From Kiloniella majae (GTDB lineage Bacteria; Pseudomonadota; Alphaproteobacteria; Kiloniellales; Kiloniellaceae), in NCBI RefSeq assembly GCF_002118315.1, contig NZ_MTSZ01000001.1:620001-684000 (forward strand): a stretch of DNA of 64,000 bases, in the 5' to 3' direction. The notes beneath the pieces are model-generated. The model worked only from the letters and a program-made list of their open reading frames with translations. It was not told the DNA's origin and did not search any database. Shown here piece by piece: positions 9,361 to 19,335 of this stretch (positions within the stretch are counted from its first letter, which is position 1; each line of letters starts with the position of its first letter). Position numbers and translations under genes: made by a program.

Positions 9361-10002
9361 CTATAGCTTCTCGATTTCTTCCATCGTGCGTCCTGGTTTG
9401 CTTTTATAGGTTGGTAGGTTCCAGCCATAATAAAGGGCACCGCCACGAATGCCAAAAGCCACAAGAAAACCAAGAATGGACCCGACAGCATTGCCTAGTC
9501 CCGCATGATAAGAAAGCACCCAGGCCACTGCGCCGAAAAGAGCGGCAGTCACATAGATTTCCCTGCGCATCAGAACCGATTGTTCACCGGAAATAATATC
9601 ACGCAGAACACCGCCAAAGGTCGCGGTCAAAATACCGGTGACAATGGCAACTGAAGATGATTCCGTTGCCAAAAAGCCGATTTCAGCGCCCTTGACTGAA
9701 AAGACAGCCATACCGATCGCATCCAGCCACAACAAGACTTTATAGCGGGACTCAAATCGGTGAGCCGTGAAAAAGACCACTGCGCCTGTCCCCGCACAAA
9801 TCAAAAGATAGATATGCTCTTGCACCCAAAAAACAGGTGTTTGTCCCAAGATGGCATCCCGGAAAGTACCGCCACCTATACCAGTGGCTGCGGCCAAAAA
9901 AAGAAACGCGATGAAATCCAGCTGCTTACGTGAAGCTGCCAACGCCCCCGTCGCGGCAAAAACCGCAACCCCGGCATAATCCAGCCATTGAACAATATCC
10001 AC
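9361..10002 (-). CDS. TRIC-type (UPF0126/YicG) cation channel family protein
   Basis: Predicted 213-residue membrane protein with two internal repeats, each containing the UPF0126/TRIC signature: GIGGGTFRDAILG in the first half and ATFGGVLRDIISG in the second. Bacterial TRIC homologues form trimeric K+-permeable channels. It has about seven membrane helices and a short basic cytosolic tail. Transcribed alone on the minus strand; regulation not visible. Confidence 0.9.
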   Translation of the reverse strand: MDIVQWLDYAGVAVFAATGALAASRKQLDFIAFLFLAAATGIGGGTFRDAILGQTPVFWVQEHIYLLICAGTGAVVFFTAHRFESRYKVLLWLDAIGMAVFSVKGAEIGFLATESSSVAIVTGILTATFGGVLRDIISGEQSVLMRREIYVTAALFGAVAWVLSYHAGLGNAVGSILGFLVAFGIRGGALYYGWNLPTYKSKPGRTMEEIEKL

Positions 10003-10178
10003 CTGCTTCCCCCTTGTCCTCTGTCAATAGTGGTTAGAACCACGCTTTATCTAAGTAGCATATACTGGGCTTAAATAGCAGAATAATTAACGAATACAGT
10101 GAACTAGAAAGATAAAATTTTAACACATAGAGAGATAACTTGCGGATAATCTAGAGCGCACAGGGTTAAAGCACAGGA

Positions 10179-10736
10179 TCAATCAACAAAAACCGGGACG
10201 CCCTTACCAAGGTCAATGATGTTCCGCTCAACAACCAGAATAAGTTTAAGACGTTCCCCCGCCTGATAACCTAAAGGATCCAGATCGTCGATTTCGTTAC
10301 TTTGATAAATTATAATCGGATTAGGCGTGCTGCCATTAGGTGTTGGGATATCATTGTGTAGGGGAAAACCAATTGATTCCACGGTTATATTACGCCCGCT
10401 CGACAAGGCATGCTCCAGAACAGCGACAACTCCACAGGGATGTCCTGCCATCAACCAAAAAGCATCAGATGCGACATTTTTGCGATCGTCTTCAACATAA
10501 TCCAGATAGTTGCCCCCGGTCATATCATGACCAAAGCGTTCGTTGATCGCCGTGCCTTGCAAGCGAATTTTAATATTTTCGCGAGATATCAGCTCGTAAA
10601 TAATGATATTGGGCAGTAGTGAGGGAATATCTTCCGGACGAAAAGCGCTTCGCTTAGGCACCGCAGTGCCTTCGGCCTTTTCCAAACTTTGCCAATAATC
10701 ATAAAACTGGCGATTTCTGGCATTTCTTATTTTCAC
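10179..10736 (-). CDS. PAS_5 domain protein (paralogue 3), GTG start
   Basis: Predicted 185-residue PAS_5 protein, the third copy in the window and about 5 kb from the first two. It keeps FYDYWQSLE, PEDIPSLLPNIIIYE, IKIRLQGTAINERFGHD, GGNYLDYVEDDRK and a C-terminal IIDLGKGV. The N-terminus has a short insert (EKAEGTAVPKRSAF) relative to the others. The start is GTG at 10736, with no good alternative. It is probably a ligand-sensing stand-alone domain; partner and ligand unknown. Confidence 0.86.
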   Translation of the reverse strand: MKIRNARNRQFYDYWQSLEKAEGTAVPKRSAFRPEDIPSLLPNIIIYELISRENIKIRLQGTAINERFGHDMTGGNYLDYVEDDRKNVASDAFWLMAGHPCGVVAVLEHALSSGRNITVESIGFPLHNDIPTPNGSTPNPIIIYQSNEIDDLDPLGYQAGERLKLILVVERNIIDLGKGVPVFVD

Positions 10737-11373
10737 AAAATCTCACTCTATTCTTGTCAGGCGCTAACATCCCGTCATATGTCCCCAACCATCTGACGTC
10801 AGGCAGCCTATAGATTTTTTATGTAAGCATACAGTGATTTTTCTGATTTTTTTTCGCCTGAGCTTAACTTTCTGCTACAAGGAAAATCAAGTACGACACA
10901 AGGTTGAAGTTTATGATAACCTAACAATCAAGCATCCTCATATTCCTTCTTGACCTGCGTCAAAAGGGATGGTTTTATATTTTCACATTTCACGAAAAGT
11001 AGCTGTTAGACCTCATGGCATTTTTGATGGTCCATCAGATAAGCGACCGGATATCGAATACTCGAATATCAAATCCAAGATTTTAATGGTGTCTTCCAGA
11101 CATTGAACAAAATCCTATCGAGTACAGGTACCCGGCCATAACCTAAAACACATAAACCTTCCGCCCCTGTTATTCGGGGAATGTTTGCGCCTTGTTTTGT
11201 TCGTCCAGTTACGCTCTAAGCAAGCCATGCTGCGGGCGCTTATTGTTTGAGCCAACATTGTATCTGTACCGGGTACCTTTTGGTTTAAGCCGGGCAACCA
11301 TGTTCTGTTGACTGGTTTCACACTATTTTACTGCAATTAGGTTGTCGCTACGCAATCTGGTAATCGATAAAGA
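10737..11373. other. intergenic region without a recognisable gene
   Basis: About 640 bases between the third PAS_5 gene and the 5' hairpin of the glutathione transferase gene. A short minus-strand frame (11115-11321) has no family-like sequence and is probably spurious. Only a GGTACCCGG/CCGGGTACC pair at about 11129 and 11269 and a doubled CGAATA at about 11056 stand out; no RNA gene or transposon end was recognised. Confidence 0.5.
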
Positions 11374-11392
11374 CACCCTGCGAAACAGGGTG
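11374..11392 (+). promoter_or_regulatory. hairpin in the glutathione transferase leader
   Basis: Perfect 7-bp stem CACCCTG-cgaaa-CAGGGTG ending 18 bases before the start of the glutathione transferase gene. There is no T-run after it, so it is more likely a leader structure or operator than a terminator. Confidence 0.4.
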
Positions 11393-11410
11393 ACAAAATG
11401 GAGAGTTACA

Positions 11411-12037
11411 ATGTTGACGCTATTTCATGCACCAGGAGCTTGTTCTTTGGCCTCTTGCATAGCGCTGGAAGAAACCGGTGCAGAGTTTGAGGTGACAAAT
11501 GTTTCCTTTGCTGATGGTGAACAACATAAGGCAGATTATCTGCAGCTAAACCCCAAAGGACGTGTGCCAGCACTTGTTGTTGAAGGAAGAGCAACAGAGA
11601 GCGGCATCCTGACCGAAACACCCGCAATTCTCTACTACCTTGCTCAACGCTTTCCCGATGCAAAACTAGCCCCGCTTGGAAACGATTTTGCGCTGGCACA
11701 GATGCAGTCGTTCAACAGCTTTCTCTGTTCAACAGTACATGTTGCGCATGCTCATAGATTGCGTGGTGCCCGCTGGGCAAATGAGCAAAGTTCATGGGAC
11801 GACATGCAAGCTAAAGTGCCGGAAAACATGTCAGCTCTTTTTACATTGATTGAAGAAACCTATCTCGACCAGCCGTGGGTGCTGGGCGAGCAGTACAGCG
11901 TTAGTGACACCTATCTTTATACCATCGCGCGTTGGCTGGAAGGTGACGGTGTTGATATCACCGCCTTTCCCCGCGTCAATGCGCATTTCAAACGTATGGA
12001 AGACCGTCCCGCTGTACAAAGAGCCCTGAGGCACTAG
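11411..12037 (+). CDS. glutathione S-transferase (beta-class-like)
   Basis: Predicted 208-residue cytosolic glutathione transferase: thioredoxin-fold N-terminal domain (about 1-80) beginning MLTLFHAPGACSLASCIALEE, with Cys11 in the position of the beta-class active-site cysteine, then the all-helical C-terminal domain (about 88-208) with YSVSDTYLYTIARW. The start is the ATG at 11411, preceded by GGAGAG; a longer frame from 11342 adds non-family residues. It may detoxify electrophiles. A Bcr/CflA efflux gene follows 72 bases later. Confidence 0.9.
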   Translation: MLTLFHAPGACSLASCIALEETGAEFEVTNVSFADGEQHKADYLQLNPKGRVPALVVEGRATESGILTETPAILYYLAQRFPDAKLAPLGNDFALAQMQSFNSFLCSTVHVAHAHRLRGARWANEQSSWDDMQAKVPENMSALFTLIEETYLDQPWVLGEQYSVSDTYLYTIARWLEGDGVDITAFPRVNAHFKRMEDRPAVQRALRH

Positions 12038-12046
12038 CCCGGCTCA

Positions 12047-12085
12047 AGACCTGATAACACCGATCTATTGTGATGCTTCAGGTCT
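12047..12085 (+). terminator. possible stem-loop after glutathione transferase gene
   Basis: Perfect 8-bp inverted repeat AGACCTGA ... TCAGGTCT with a 23-base loop between the transferase stop and the MFS start. There is no T-run, so it is a weak terminator candidate; it could also be an operator. Confidence 0.3.
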
Positions 12086-12109
12086 CAAACGACAAAGATA
12101 GAACCTATT

Positions 12110-13324
12110 ATGAATAAAAGTCCTTTAAAGCTGCCCGAGTTCGTCATTCTTTTTGCCCTACTCACCTCCATTACAGCCTTGAGCATTGATGCCATGTTGC
12201 CTGCCCTGCCGCAGATCAGCACGGATCTTGCCATTTCTGATCCTCTTGATAGCCAGCTAATTATCTCACTCTTTATTTTCGGGATGGTTTTTGGTGAACT
12301 ATTTATCGGCCCCGTGTCAGATGCCATCGGTCGAAAAGGCGCGATCTTACTTGGCGTCGGAATTTATGTTGCCGGAACCCTTGTTGCCATGACTGCCTCT
12401 ACATTTGAGGTCCTGATCCTGGGGCGTATTATACAGGGTATTGGCGCCTCCGGCCCCAAAATAGCCACGCGCGCCCTGATCCGTGACCAATACGAGGGCG
12501 AAGCCATGGCCCGGATCATGTCCTTTATCATGGTGATTTTTATCATGATTCCAATGATTGCGCCTGCGTTTGGTCAGCTAGTACTCGCCGTTGCAGAATG
12601 GCGGTATATCTTCTTCTCTTTCCTCGTTCTTTCCCTCTCAACAGGGATATGGTTGATGGTCCGCCAGCCTGAAACCTTGCTAAAAGAAAACCGGATCCCT
12701 CTTTCCCCTGTGAAGTTGATGCAATCCACCGGGCGCATTCTAAAACACGGGAAGGTCATGTGTTACTCCGTCTCGGGTGGTATGATTTTCGGCGCTCTAT
12801 TGGTCTATGTCAGCACGTCACAGTCTATCTTTGAAGATCTCTATGGCATCGTGGACAACTTCCCGCTCTACTTTGCCGTATTGGCTTCTTCCGTTGCTCT
12901 CTCATCCCTGATCAATTCGCAACTGGTCATGCGATTTGGCATGCACAGAATGGTTGTAGTTGCCCTGAGTGCCCTGATTTTCTTTACGGCTACGCTATTT
13001 TTCTTCGCGTTGCCCTATGACGGTGTTCCCCCCTTTGCCGTCTTTATGATCAATGGCTTCTTCATTTTTCTCTGGGTAGGCATTCTCTTTGGCAACATCA
13101 ATGCCATGGCCATGCAGTCTCTGGGGAAAATGGCGGGATTAGGCGCGTCGGTTATTGCCTCAATCTCAAGTCTGGTTGCCGTCGCCGTATCCATATCTGC
13201 CGGGCGGCTCTATGATGGAACCGTAATGCACATGGTCATCGCTCTGGCTTTTTGCGGGGCCACAGCCCTTGTTCTTGTCCTTGTGGCAAAACGTAGCAAG
13301 GCGGGTATGTTACTTCCCGCTTGA
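12110..13324 (+). CDS. Bcr/CflA family multidrug efflux MFS transporter
   Basis: Predicted 404-residue, 12-helix major facilitator. The start region (ALSIDAMLPALPQIS), the motif A loop GPVSDAIGRKGAILLG (about 65-80) and GRIIQGIGASGPKIATRALIRDQYEG (about 105-130) are typical of the drug:H+ antiporters of the Bcr/CflA group. It acts in the inner membrane, exporting drugs or metabolites. The preceding glutathione transferase may be functionally linked (conjugate and export), which is inference. Confidence 0.91.
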   Translation: MNKSPLKLPEFVILFALLTSITALSIDAMLPALPQISTDLAISDPLDSQLIISLFIFGMVFGELFIGPVSDAIGRKGAILLGVGIYVAGTLVAMTASTFEVLILGRIIQGIGASGPKIATRALIRDQYEGEAMARIMSFIMVIFIMIPMIAPAFGQLVLAVAEWRYIFFSFLVLSLSTGIWLMVRQPETLLKENRIPLSPVKLMQSTGRILKHGKVMCYSVSGGMIFGALLVYVSTSQSIFEDLYGIVDNFPLYFAVLASSVALSSLINSQLVMRFGMHRMVVVALSALIFFTATLFFFALPYDGVPPFAVFMINGFFIFLWVGILFGNINAMAMQSLGKMAGLGASVIASISSLVAVAVSISAGRLYDGTVMHMVIALAFCGATALVLVLVAKRSKAGMLLPA

Positions 13325-13770
13325 TATTTCATTTTTTCGGCTTATATGTCGAAAATAACTAATAATTTAGCTTTTCCTCTTCCCCCAAAGAGGATACTAA
13401 AAACTGAATTATCTATTTAAGTATGGGCTCGCATTATTCTGGCCCTGCTTAACGGGGTCCATCATATCCCCCTTAGTGATGGACCCCACCTCTTCTTCCA
13501 AAACCAGCCTCTTTATTTCACCAGTCTCTTTATATCAATTGTCTCTATCTAACTGACGGCATTTCACCTTCCCACACCACACGCATAACGATATAAAAAA
13601 ACACAAAAACACTCTTAGGTTCAGAAAAATTTAAGACTCTGATCTTATTCTTTTGATACTTGGCGTGCTTTACGACAGAGGTATCCGCCTTCAGTACAGT
13701 TACATGCACGATGCCGTTACTGCTCTATTTCCGCCAAAAGGACAGGGAAAGATTTCAAAGGATACATAAC
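13325..13770. other. intergenic region with two stem-loops
   Basis: Between the MFS gene and the first chemoreceptor-like gene. It holds TCCTCTT...AAGAGGA (13375-13394) and a strong perfect 11-bp stem GGGGTCCATCA...TGATGGACCCC (13454-13487); neither is followed by a clear T-run. No coding sequence is apparent. Confidence 0.5.
13454..13487 (+). terminator. 11-bp stem-loop, likely MFS transcript end
   Basis: Perfect inverted repeat GGGGTCCATCA and TGATGGACCCC with a 12-base loop, 130 bases after the MFS stop. The lack of a T-tract leaves open a factor-dependent terminator or a regulatory structure. Confidence 0.45.
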
Positions 13771-15306
13771 ATGTTCAAGCTTGGTAAAACGCCTCAACCC
13801 GCGGACCTTCAACCTCGAAATTGTCGTTTTAACAAATCAGAAATGGATTTCATCCTATCTGCCTTGAACAGGTCTCAAGCCGTCATCCAATTTAAAACAG
13901 ACGGTACAATTATTACCGCAAACAAGAATTTTCTGGCGGCGATGGGCTATACATTGGAGGAAGTCAAAGATCAGCACCACAGTATCTTTGTAGAAGAGGC
14001 CTATAAAAATTCATCCGAATACAAACAATTTTGGGAAAGTCTTAACAAAGGAAAATTTCAGTCCGCCGAATACAAGCGTATTGGCAAAGGTGGTAAGGAA
14101 ATTTGGATCCAGGCATCATATAATCCAATTATGAATGCAGTAGGTAAAGTCGTCAAGGTCGTCAAATACGCCACCGATATCACCCAGCAGACGTTACAAA
14201 ATGCGGATTACAAAGGCCAAATTAACGCAATCGGAAAGTCGCAAGCCGTAATCTCTTTCAAGTTGGATGGAACAATTCTGGATGCCAACGATAATTTTCT
14301 AAATACAGTGGGCTATCGACTTGATGAAATCCAAGGCCAGCATCACCGTATGTTTGTTGAACAAAAAGACAGAGAATCAGAAGAATATACCAACTTCTGG
14401 GCCTCTTTACGCCGCGGAGAATTTCAAACAGCTGAATATAAAAGGCTTGGTAAAGGCGGCAAGGAAGTATGGATACAGGCTTCCTACAATCCAATTTTTG
14501 ATCCCGAAGGCAGGCCCTTTAAAATTGTAAAGTTTGCTGCCGATATCACGCCACAAGTTATCAATCGGCAAAAAGCAGCCAAGGTTGGCGAAATTGTTGA
14601 TGAAAATCTGGGAAAAATTCTCGAGGCCGTTGTCGCCGTCAGCAACCAGTCATCTAGCGCGGCAGAGGCATCGAATGAAACCTTGCAGATGGTTGAGTCT
14701 GTTGCATCTGCATCAGAAGAATTTCAGGCCTCTGTTACCGAAATTGCCCGTAGCATGACGGCCTCACAAGATGATGTTAGAAAGGCAATTGAAGAAGCCC
14801 GTACAGCCGATGATCTGACTCAAAAACTCACGGATCAAGCCTTGTCAATGGATAGCGTAGTCAGTGTTATCCAGGACATTGCCGGACAAATTAATCTGCT
14901 TGCTCTGAACGCAACTATTGAATCAGCCCGCGCTGGTGAAGCAGGAAAGGGTTTTGCTGTCGTCGCTTCCGAAGTGAAAGCGCTAGCCAACCAAGTGGGA
15001 AGTGCAACAGAAAAAATCTCCGGCGAAATCAGTGGCATGCAATCAATTTGCAGCAGTGTAGTTGAAAACCTTAACAGCATAAGAAGTGCCGTCGAATCAG
15101 TGGAAGGCAGCGTTACATCAGTTTCCGGTGCAGTCGAAGAACAGACTGCAGCATCCGGAGAAATAGCATCCAACATTCAAACGGCAGCCTCGGCCGTGAA
15201 CGCCGTAAACAACAACCTGGATAGTATCAGTCATGCGGTTGGATCAGTCGAAAACAGCGTCACAGCGGTCTCCACTGCTGTCGGGGAACAGACTGCCGTG
15301 AGTTAA
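13771..15306 (+). CDS. soluble double-PAS methyl-accepting chemotaxis-like protein (copy 1)
   Basis: Predicted 511-residue protein with two PAS domains (about 25-140 and 150-260; each ends in [20 protein letters not shown] and [10 protein letters not shown]) and a methyl-accepting signalling domain (about 300-500) containing the hairpin tip [28 protein letters not shown]-type sequence. No membrane segment is present, so it is a cytosolic energy- or redox-type receptor with the architecture of Pseudomonas BdlA. The start is the ATG at 13771 after AAAGGA. The C-terminus is unusual: a segment ([20 protein letters not shown]) is repeated in altered form and the protein stops there, unlike copy 2. 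Confidence 0.9.
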   Translation: MFKLGKTPQPADLQPRNCRFNKSEMDFILSALNRSQAVIQFKTDGTIITANKNFLAAMGYTLEEVKDQHHSIFVEEAYKNSSEYKQFWESLNKGKFQSAEYKRIGKGGKEIWIQASYNPIMNAVGKVVKVVKYATDITQQTLQNADYKGQINAIGKSQAVISFKLDGTILDANDNFLNTVGYRLDEIQGQHHRMFVEQKDRESEEYTNFWASLRRGEFQTAEYKRLGKGGKEVWIQASYNPIFDPEGRPFKIVKFAADITPQVINRQKAAKVGEIVDENLGKILEAVVAVSNQSSSAAEASNETLQMVESVASASEEFQASVTEIARSMTASQDDVRKAIEEARTADDLTQKLTDQALSMDSVVSVIQDIAGQINLLALNATIESARAGEAGKGFAVVASEVKALANQVGSATEKISGEISGMQSICSSVVENLNSIRSAVESVEGSVTSVSGAVEEQTAASGEIASNIQTAASAVNAVNNNLDSISHAVGSVENSVTAVSTAVGEQTAVS

Positions 15307-15664
15307 ATATCCCAAATATTATCAATGCATATAGCAAACGGTAAAAGTTTCACAACAAAGAAGCAAAATTCCCGGCACTAAATACGCCAACATTATAATC
15401 GCGTTTGGAATTGAAACATACACAGGATGCCGTGCCCTGTTTTGCAAAATAAGATACAACGACAGGTATATCACCACAAAATATCTTTTAAATTCAAGGA
15501 TGTAAAAAAGACATTAAAATAAAAATTTAGTAAAATTTAACCATTTAGCGTTCACTATGACGTCGCCGAACAACCATTGCCCAAGATATTACCTCGTAGG
15601 ATATCTTCATTAACTATGACTTGTCCTCAAAACCATTTGAGAAAGTCTGAAAGGATATGTGCGT
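15307..15664. other. intergenic region between the two chemoreceptor-like genes
   Basis: About 358 AT-rich bases. They contain a small ACAGG...CCTGT stem followed by T's near 15422-15445, which may end the first transcript. No gene or RNA was recognised. Confidence 0.4.
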
Positions 15665-17203
15665 ATGTTTTCGTTTGGTAAAGCCCCTAAAGCAGTGAGT
15701 GATGAGCCTAAAAATTGTAAGTTCAGCAAAACAGAGATGAACTTAATTATCAACGCGCTCAACAAATCACAAGCAGTCATTCAGTTTGAAATTGACGGAA
15801 CTATAATTACGGCAAATAAAAATTTTGTTGATGCTATGGGCTACACGCTTGAAGAAATAAAAGGCAAGCATCACAGCATATTTGTGGAACCTGAGTACAA
15901 GAACTCTGCAGAATACAAGCAGTTTTGGGAAAACCTCAAAAAAGGTGAATTTCAGGTCGCAGAATATAAACGCCTGGGCAAAGGCGGCAAACCAATATGG
16001 ATACAAGCGTCCTATAATCCGATTGTAAATGCGGCAGGCAAAGTCATCAAAGTTGTAAAGTACGCGACCGATATTACTGCGCAAACACTTCAGCATGCCG
16101 ATTACGAAGGGCAGATCAATGCCGTAAACAAATCACAGGCTGTTATCTCCTTTAATCTTGATGGAACAATTCTGGATGCAAACGATAATTTCTTAAACAC
16201 TGTTGGCTACAACCTTGAAGAAATAAAAGGTAAACACCACCGCCTCTTTGTCGAAGAAGAGTACAAAAAATCGGATAAATATGCAGAATTCTGGGCTTCA
16301 TTAACACGTGGCGAATTTCAAACAGCTGAGTACAAACGCCTTGGTAAGGGCGGTAAAGAGATATGGATACAGGCTTCTTATAACCCAATCTTTGATCCTG
16401 ACGGGAAACCCTTCAAGGTCGTCAAATTTGCAACCGATATCACCCAACAGGTTCATGATAGGAACGAATCTGCCAGAGTAGGACAACTCGTTGACGAAAA
16501 TCTTGGTAAAATCCTTGAAGCTGTCGGAAGTGCAAACGAACAATCGTCTGTAGCAAGCTCTGCATCTGGTAATACGCTGCAAACCGTACAGTCAGTCGCC
16601 TCTGCATCTGAAGAGTTTCAAGCCTCGGCAAACGAAATAGCCAGAAGCATGAATACATCGCGAAACGATGTTAAAAAAGCGATAGAAGAAGCAACAAATG
16701 CAGATCAACTCACACAACGACTGACCGAACAAGCCTTGTCGATGAATACTGTAGTCAGTGTCATTCAAGACATTGCCGGGCAAATTAATTTACTGGCCCT
16801 GAATGCGACTATTGAATCTGCGCGGGCAGGTGAAGCAGGCAAAGGTTTTGCCGTTGTTGCATCAGAGGTTAAAGCACTCGCCAATCAAGTCGGCACTGCC
16901 ACAGAACAAATTTCATCGGAAATCAACGGCATGCAATCGGTCTGTGATAACGTTGTTGAAAATCTGAACAGTATCAGAGGTGCTGTCGCATCAGTGGAAA
17001 GCAGCGTAACCGCAGTATCCGGAGCTGTTGAAGAACAAACATCGGCATCAAGTGAAATAGCTTCAAGCATGCAATCCGCCGCCACAGCCGTCAGTGAAGT
17101 GAATGAAAACCTGATGTCGATTACCAGTGCCGTTGACAATGCTCATGGTTTCGCCAGAGAAGGCACCGACCTGTATCGAAGCTTAAAAAAACACGCGAGC
17201 TAA
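15665..17203 (+). CDS. soluble double-PAS methyl-accepting chemotaxis-like protein (copy 2)
   Basis: Predicted 512-residue tandem paralogue of the gene at 13771: two PAS domains (about 25-135, 147-258) and a methyl-accepting signalling domain with an intact tip region ([23 protein letters not shown]). No membrane helices. The ATG at 15665 is chosen over GTG at 15659 because AAGGAT at 15651-15656 is then eight bases away and the N-terminus (MFSFGKAP) matches copy 1 (MFKLGKTP). The C-terminus ends in a conventional amphipathic tail ([17 protein letters not shown]) absent from copy 1. A strong terminator follows. Confidence 0.92.
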   Translation: MFSFGKAPKAVSDEPKNCKFSKTEMNLIINALNKSQAVIQFEIDGTIITANKNFVDAMGYTLEEIKGKHHSIFVEPEYKNSAEYKQFWENLKKGEFQVAEYKRLGKGGKPIWIQASYNPIVNAAGKVIKVVKYATDITAQTLQHADYEGQINAVNKSQAVISFNLDGTILDANDNFLNTVGYNLEEIKGKHHRLFVEEEYKKSDKYAEFWASLTRGEFQTAEYKRLGKGGKEIWIQASYNPIFDPDGKPFKVVKFATDITQQVHDRNESARVGQLVDENLGKILEAVGSANEQSSVASSASGNTLQTVQSVASASEEFQASANEIARSMNTSRNDVKKAIEEATNADQLTQRLTEQALSMNTVVSVIQDIAGQINLLALNATIESARAGEAGKGFAVVASEVKALANQVGTATEQISSEINGMQSVCDNVVENLNSIRGAVASVESSVTAVSGAVEEQTSASSEIASSMQSAATAVSEVNENLMSITSAVDNAHGFAREGTDLYRSLKKHAS

Positions 17204-17227
17204 AACGAAATATATTACCTACATAAC

Positions 17228-17261
17228 AAAGGCCGGAACAATTCCGGCCTTTGTTTTGTTT
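17228..17261 (+). terminator. rho-independent terminator
   Basis: Perfect 11-bp stem AAAGGCCGGAA-CAA-TTCCGGCCTTT followed by GTTTTGTTT, 25 bases after the second chemoreceptor-like gene. The symmetric A/T flanks mean it may also end the convergent peptidase transcript. Confidence 0.9.
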
Positions 17262-17280
17262 AGGCAAAATACTAACGCGT

Positions 17281-19335
17281 CTAGCTTCCGTAAATCTCAT
17301 CTTTCGGGAAACGTCCAACGCCCTGTCGATTTGTATCAAGTGGTGCAAAGTATCCCTTGGCCTGTCTTGTTGCTTCGATAGCAATCGCCTGGGCTTGAAG
17401 CTCATCAACGGGACTTGTCGCGACACCAGCTTTATAGGCATTTGCAACGGCACGGGTAATGACGGGCGCAGCGACAGAAGTTCCATCCAGTGTAACGGAC
17501 ACACCGGAATTGACACCTGATGCCTGTACTCCCCGAACGACAGGACTGCGATCACTTTCCGCAGAAACAAAAGGCGTTTTAGAGTGTTCAGGCAAACCGG
17601 TACCAGTTGTTTGATAGCCACTATAAACGGCGGCACGTCCTGTTGCTTCGACGTGACTTGCGACAGCAATAGGAACTGTGCCTGTTGCCAAACCATTCGA
17701 TGATCCGGCTCGCTTTACAATAGAATGGTTATCTTCCACCTCTAGCTTCCCTTCGCGATCATAAAGCTGATAAGCCGTATCATCGAAATAGGACTGTCGG
17801 CCCAGCGCAGGATAGCCAAAAGGCGATGCGTCACGCTGGATACGAACATGGATAGGTTCTGACAGTGTTTTACCAGACCTTTTAATCACCCGTACTGTCC
17901 ACAACCCATTAGGAACAGACTTCAGATGCTCAACAGTATCTGTGCGAACTTCTGTTGGCGCGAGGACCACCATAAAACGACCACGCTCGTCCTCTTCTGA
18001 CAAAGGGGTATGCCTGTCATAAGACAGGCGCGCAACCGCTCTCGATCCACGATTAAGCACAACCGCACTATTCACCACACCTGATAGTCTTTGTGGCAAA
18101 ATATTATCTGTTGTCGGTGGAATAACTTCCACCTCAATGTCTCCGTCTTGATAACCTGATTTAGGCATCCAGATTTCGAGATAACTGGACGTGCGATCAT
18201 TAGGTTGCACACGCCAGGGAAGATCACAGAAACAATCAGTCGTTCCTGCACTTCCACCCGCACCATCAATTTTAAAGTCTGCATCACTCATGACAGCATG
18301 GGATCGCTGTAGATGATGATTACCTGATGGCAAAACCACTGATGTCGCGGCCACCCTGTCGTTCCGGGCAGTCACAATCTCATCAATCGCCTTTTCCAGC
18401 AGTGATGTGCCATCATGCGGACCGCCAAAAAGCCCGTAGCTGAAATTAATCACCACAGGCAGCTTCGGGGCAATGCGATCAGCACGATCAAGGATATAGT
18501 GCACCCCGGCCAAAATAAAACTGTCCAGCCCCATACCCGACGTATCCCAGGTAACAGCAGCTGGCACCTGTACCGTGATGATGCGATCTTCTTCCAAAAC
18601 ATCTGATGATGTGTTCTCATAATCGGCACCAGCAGCCAGATCCAACACATGTGTGCCGTGTGCCGCCTTACCATCCAGTGAATTGGGCATCACCTTGCGG
18701 CTATCAACCAGTCCCAACGCCCGATAAAGAGCAGCTTCATTTGTTGCCCCCAGTGCATCGGTGTGTTCAGCGAGGGCATCATCAATATCAGCCTTGGTAT
18801 ATTCACGGCCAAATGCAACATTGGAACCAGATAACGCATCACCATCTTGCACCCAGGCAAAATCAATCCGCGTGCTACCAAGTTCTGACTGGAAACGGCG
18901 ATTGGCAATGGCAATACCATCATCAATAACCCCAACGACAACCTTTGCTGACGAGGAGACAACAGGATTAGTAGTCATTCCGGGTTCATAGCTTTGATTT
19001 ACACTTGCCGTACGTAAGGGAACACCAATTCGGCGTTTTATCCCTGAAGTGCCATCCTTCGAATTTTCAAAAGCATTTCCAACAGTACTTTCCCGAAGAA
19101 CAAAAGGGCGAAAGCCCGGTTGCACGCCATCTGGTCGGTAAAGTTTGGGATAAATAGCATCAGGATTTTCATCGCCAGCGATAAAGTTTTCTGAAGCTTC
19201 GGTTCCGGTATAACAATGCGCCTCATTTGGCGGTCCAAAAGGAAAGCCATAGCCCGCCCCCGTATCCAGCAACCAGTCTTCGTAAGGATCAACAGCCTTA
19301 ATGCCATCATCCCGCCAGTGATAGGAATCAGCCAT
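17281..19335 (-). CDS. S8 (subtilisin-family) serine peptidase without signal peptide
   Basis: Predicted 684-residue subtilase. The catalytic triad is visible as Asp in VGVIDDG (about residue 138), His in AAHGTHVLDLAAG (about 226) and Ser in DGTSVAAP (about 620); the oxyanion Asn is in LPSGNHH. About 200 residues of beta-rich sequence are inserted before the Ser block, and the first 130 residues (WRDDGIKAVDPYEDWLLDTG) match no domain I know. There is no signal peptide or membrane helix. The start is the ATG at 19335, preceded by GCAGGAGG and overlapping the upstream gene's stop by 8 bases (ATGGCTGA), so translation is coupled to the PAP2-fold gene. Confidence 0.88.
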   Translation of the reverse strand: MADSYHWRDDGIKAVDPYEDWLLDTGAGYGFPFGPPNEAHCYTGTEASENFIAGDENPDAIYPKLYRPDGVQPGFRPFVLRESTVGNAFENSKDGTSGIKRRIGVPLRTASVNQSYEPGMTTNPVVSSSAKVVVGVIDDGIAIANRRFQSELGSTRIDFAWVQDGDALSGSNVAFGREYTKADIDDALAEHTDALGATNEAALYRALGLVDSRKVMPNSLDGKAAHGTHVLDLAAGADYENTSSDVLEEDRIITVQVPAAVTWDTSGMGLDSFILAGVHYILDRADRIAPKLPVVINFSYGLFGGPHDGTSLLEKAIDEIVTARNDRVAATSVVLPSGNHHLQRSHAVMSDADFKIDGAGGSAGTTDCFCDLPWRVQPNDRTSSYLEIWMPKSGYQDGDIEVEVIPPTTDNILPQRLSGVVNSAVVLNRGSRAVARLSYDRHTPLSEEDERGRFMVVLAPTEVRTDTVEHLKSVPNGLWTVRVIKRSGKTLSEPIHVRIQRDASPFGYPALGRQSYFDDTAYQLYDREGKLEVEDNHSIVKRAGSSNGLATGTVPIAVASHVEATGRAAVYSGYQTTGTGLPEHSKTPFVSAESDRSPVVRGVQASGVNSGVSVTLDGTSVAAPVITRAVANAYKAGVATSPVDELQAQAIAIEATRQAKGYFAPLDTNRQGVGRFPKDEIYGS

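Noticed and set aside
11115-11321. Minus-strand frame in the intergenic region before the glutathione transferase gene, considered as a transposase fragment
   Set aside because: No transposase motif, no terminal repeats and no target duplication could be recognised.
13660-13770. Upstream extension of the first chemoreceptor-like gene by 37 residues
   Set aside because: The extra residues do not match copy 2, and the ATG at 13771 has the good ribosome site.
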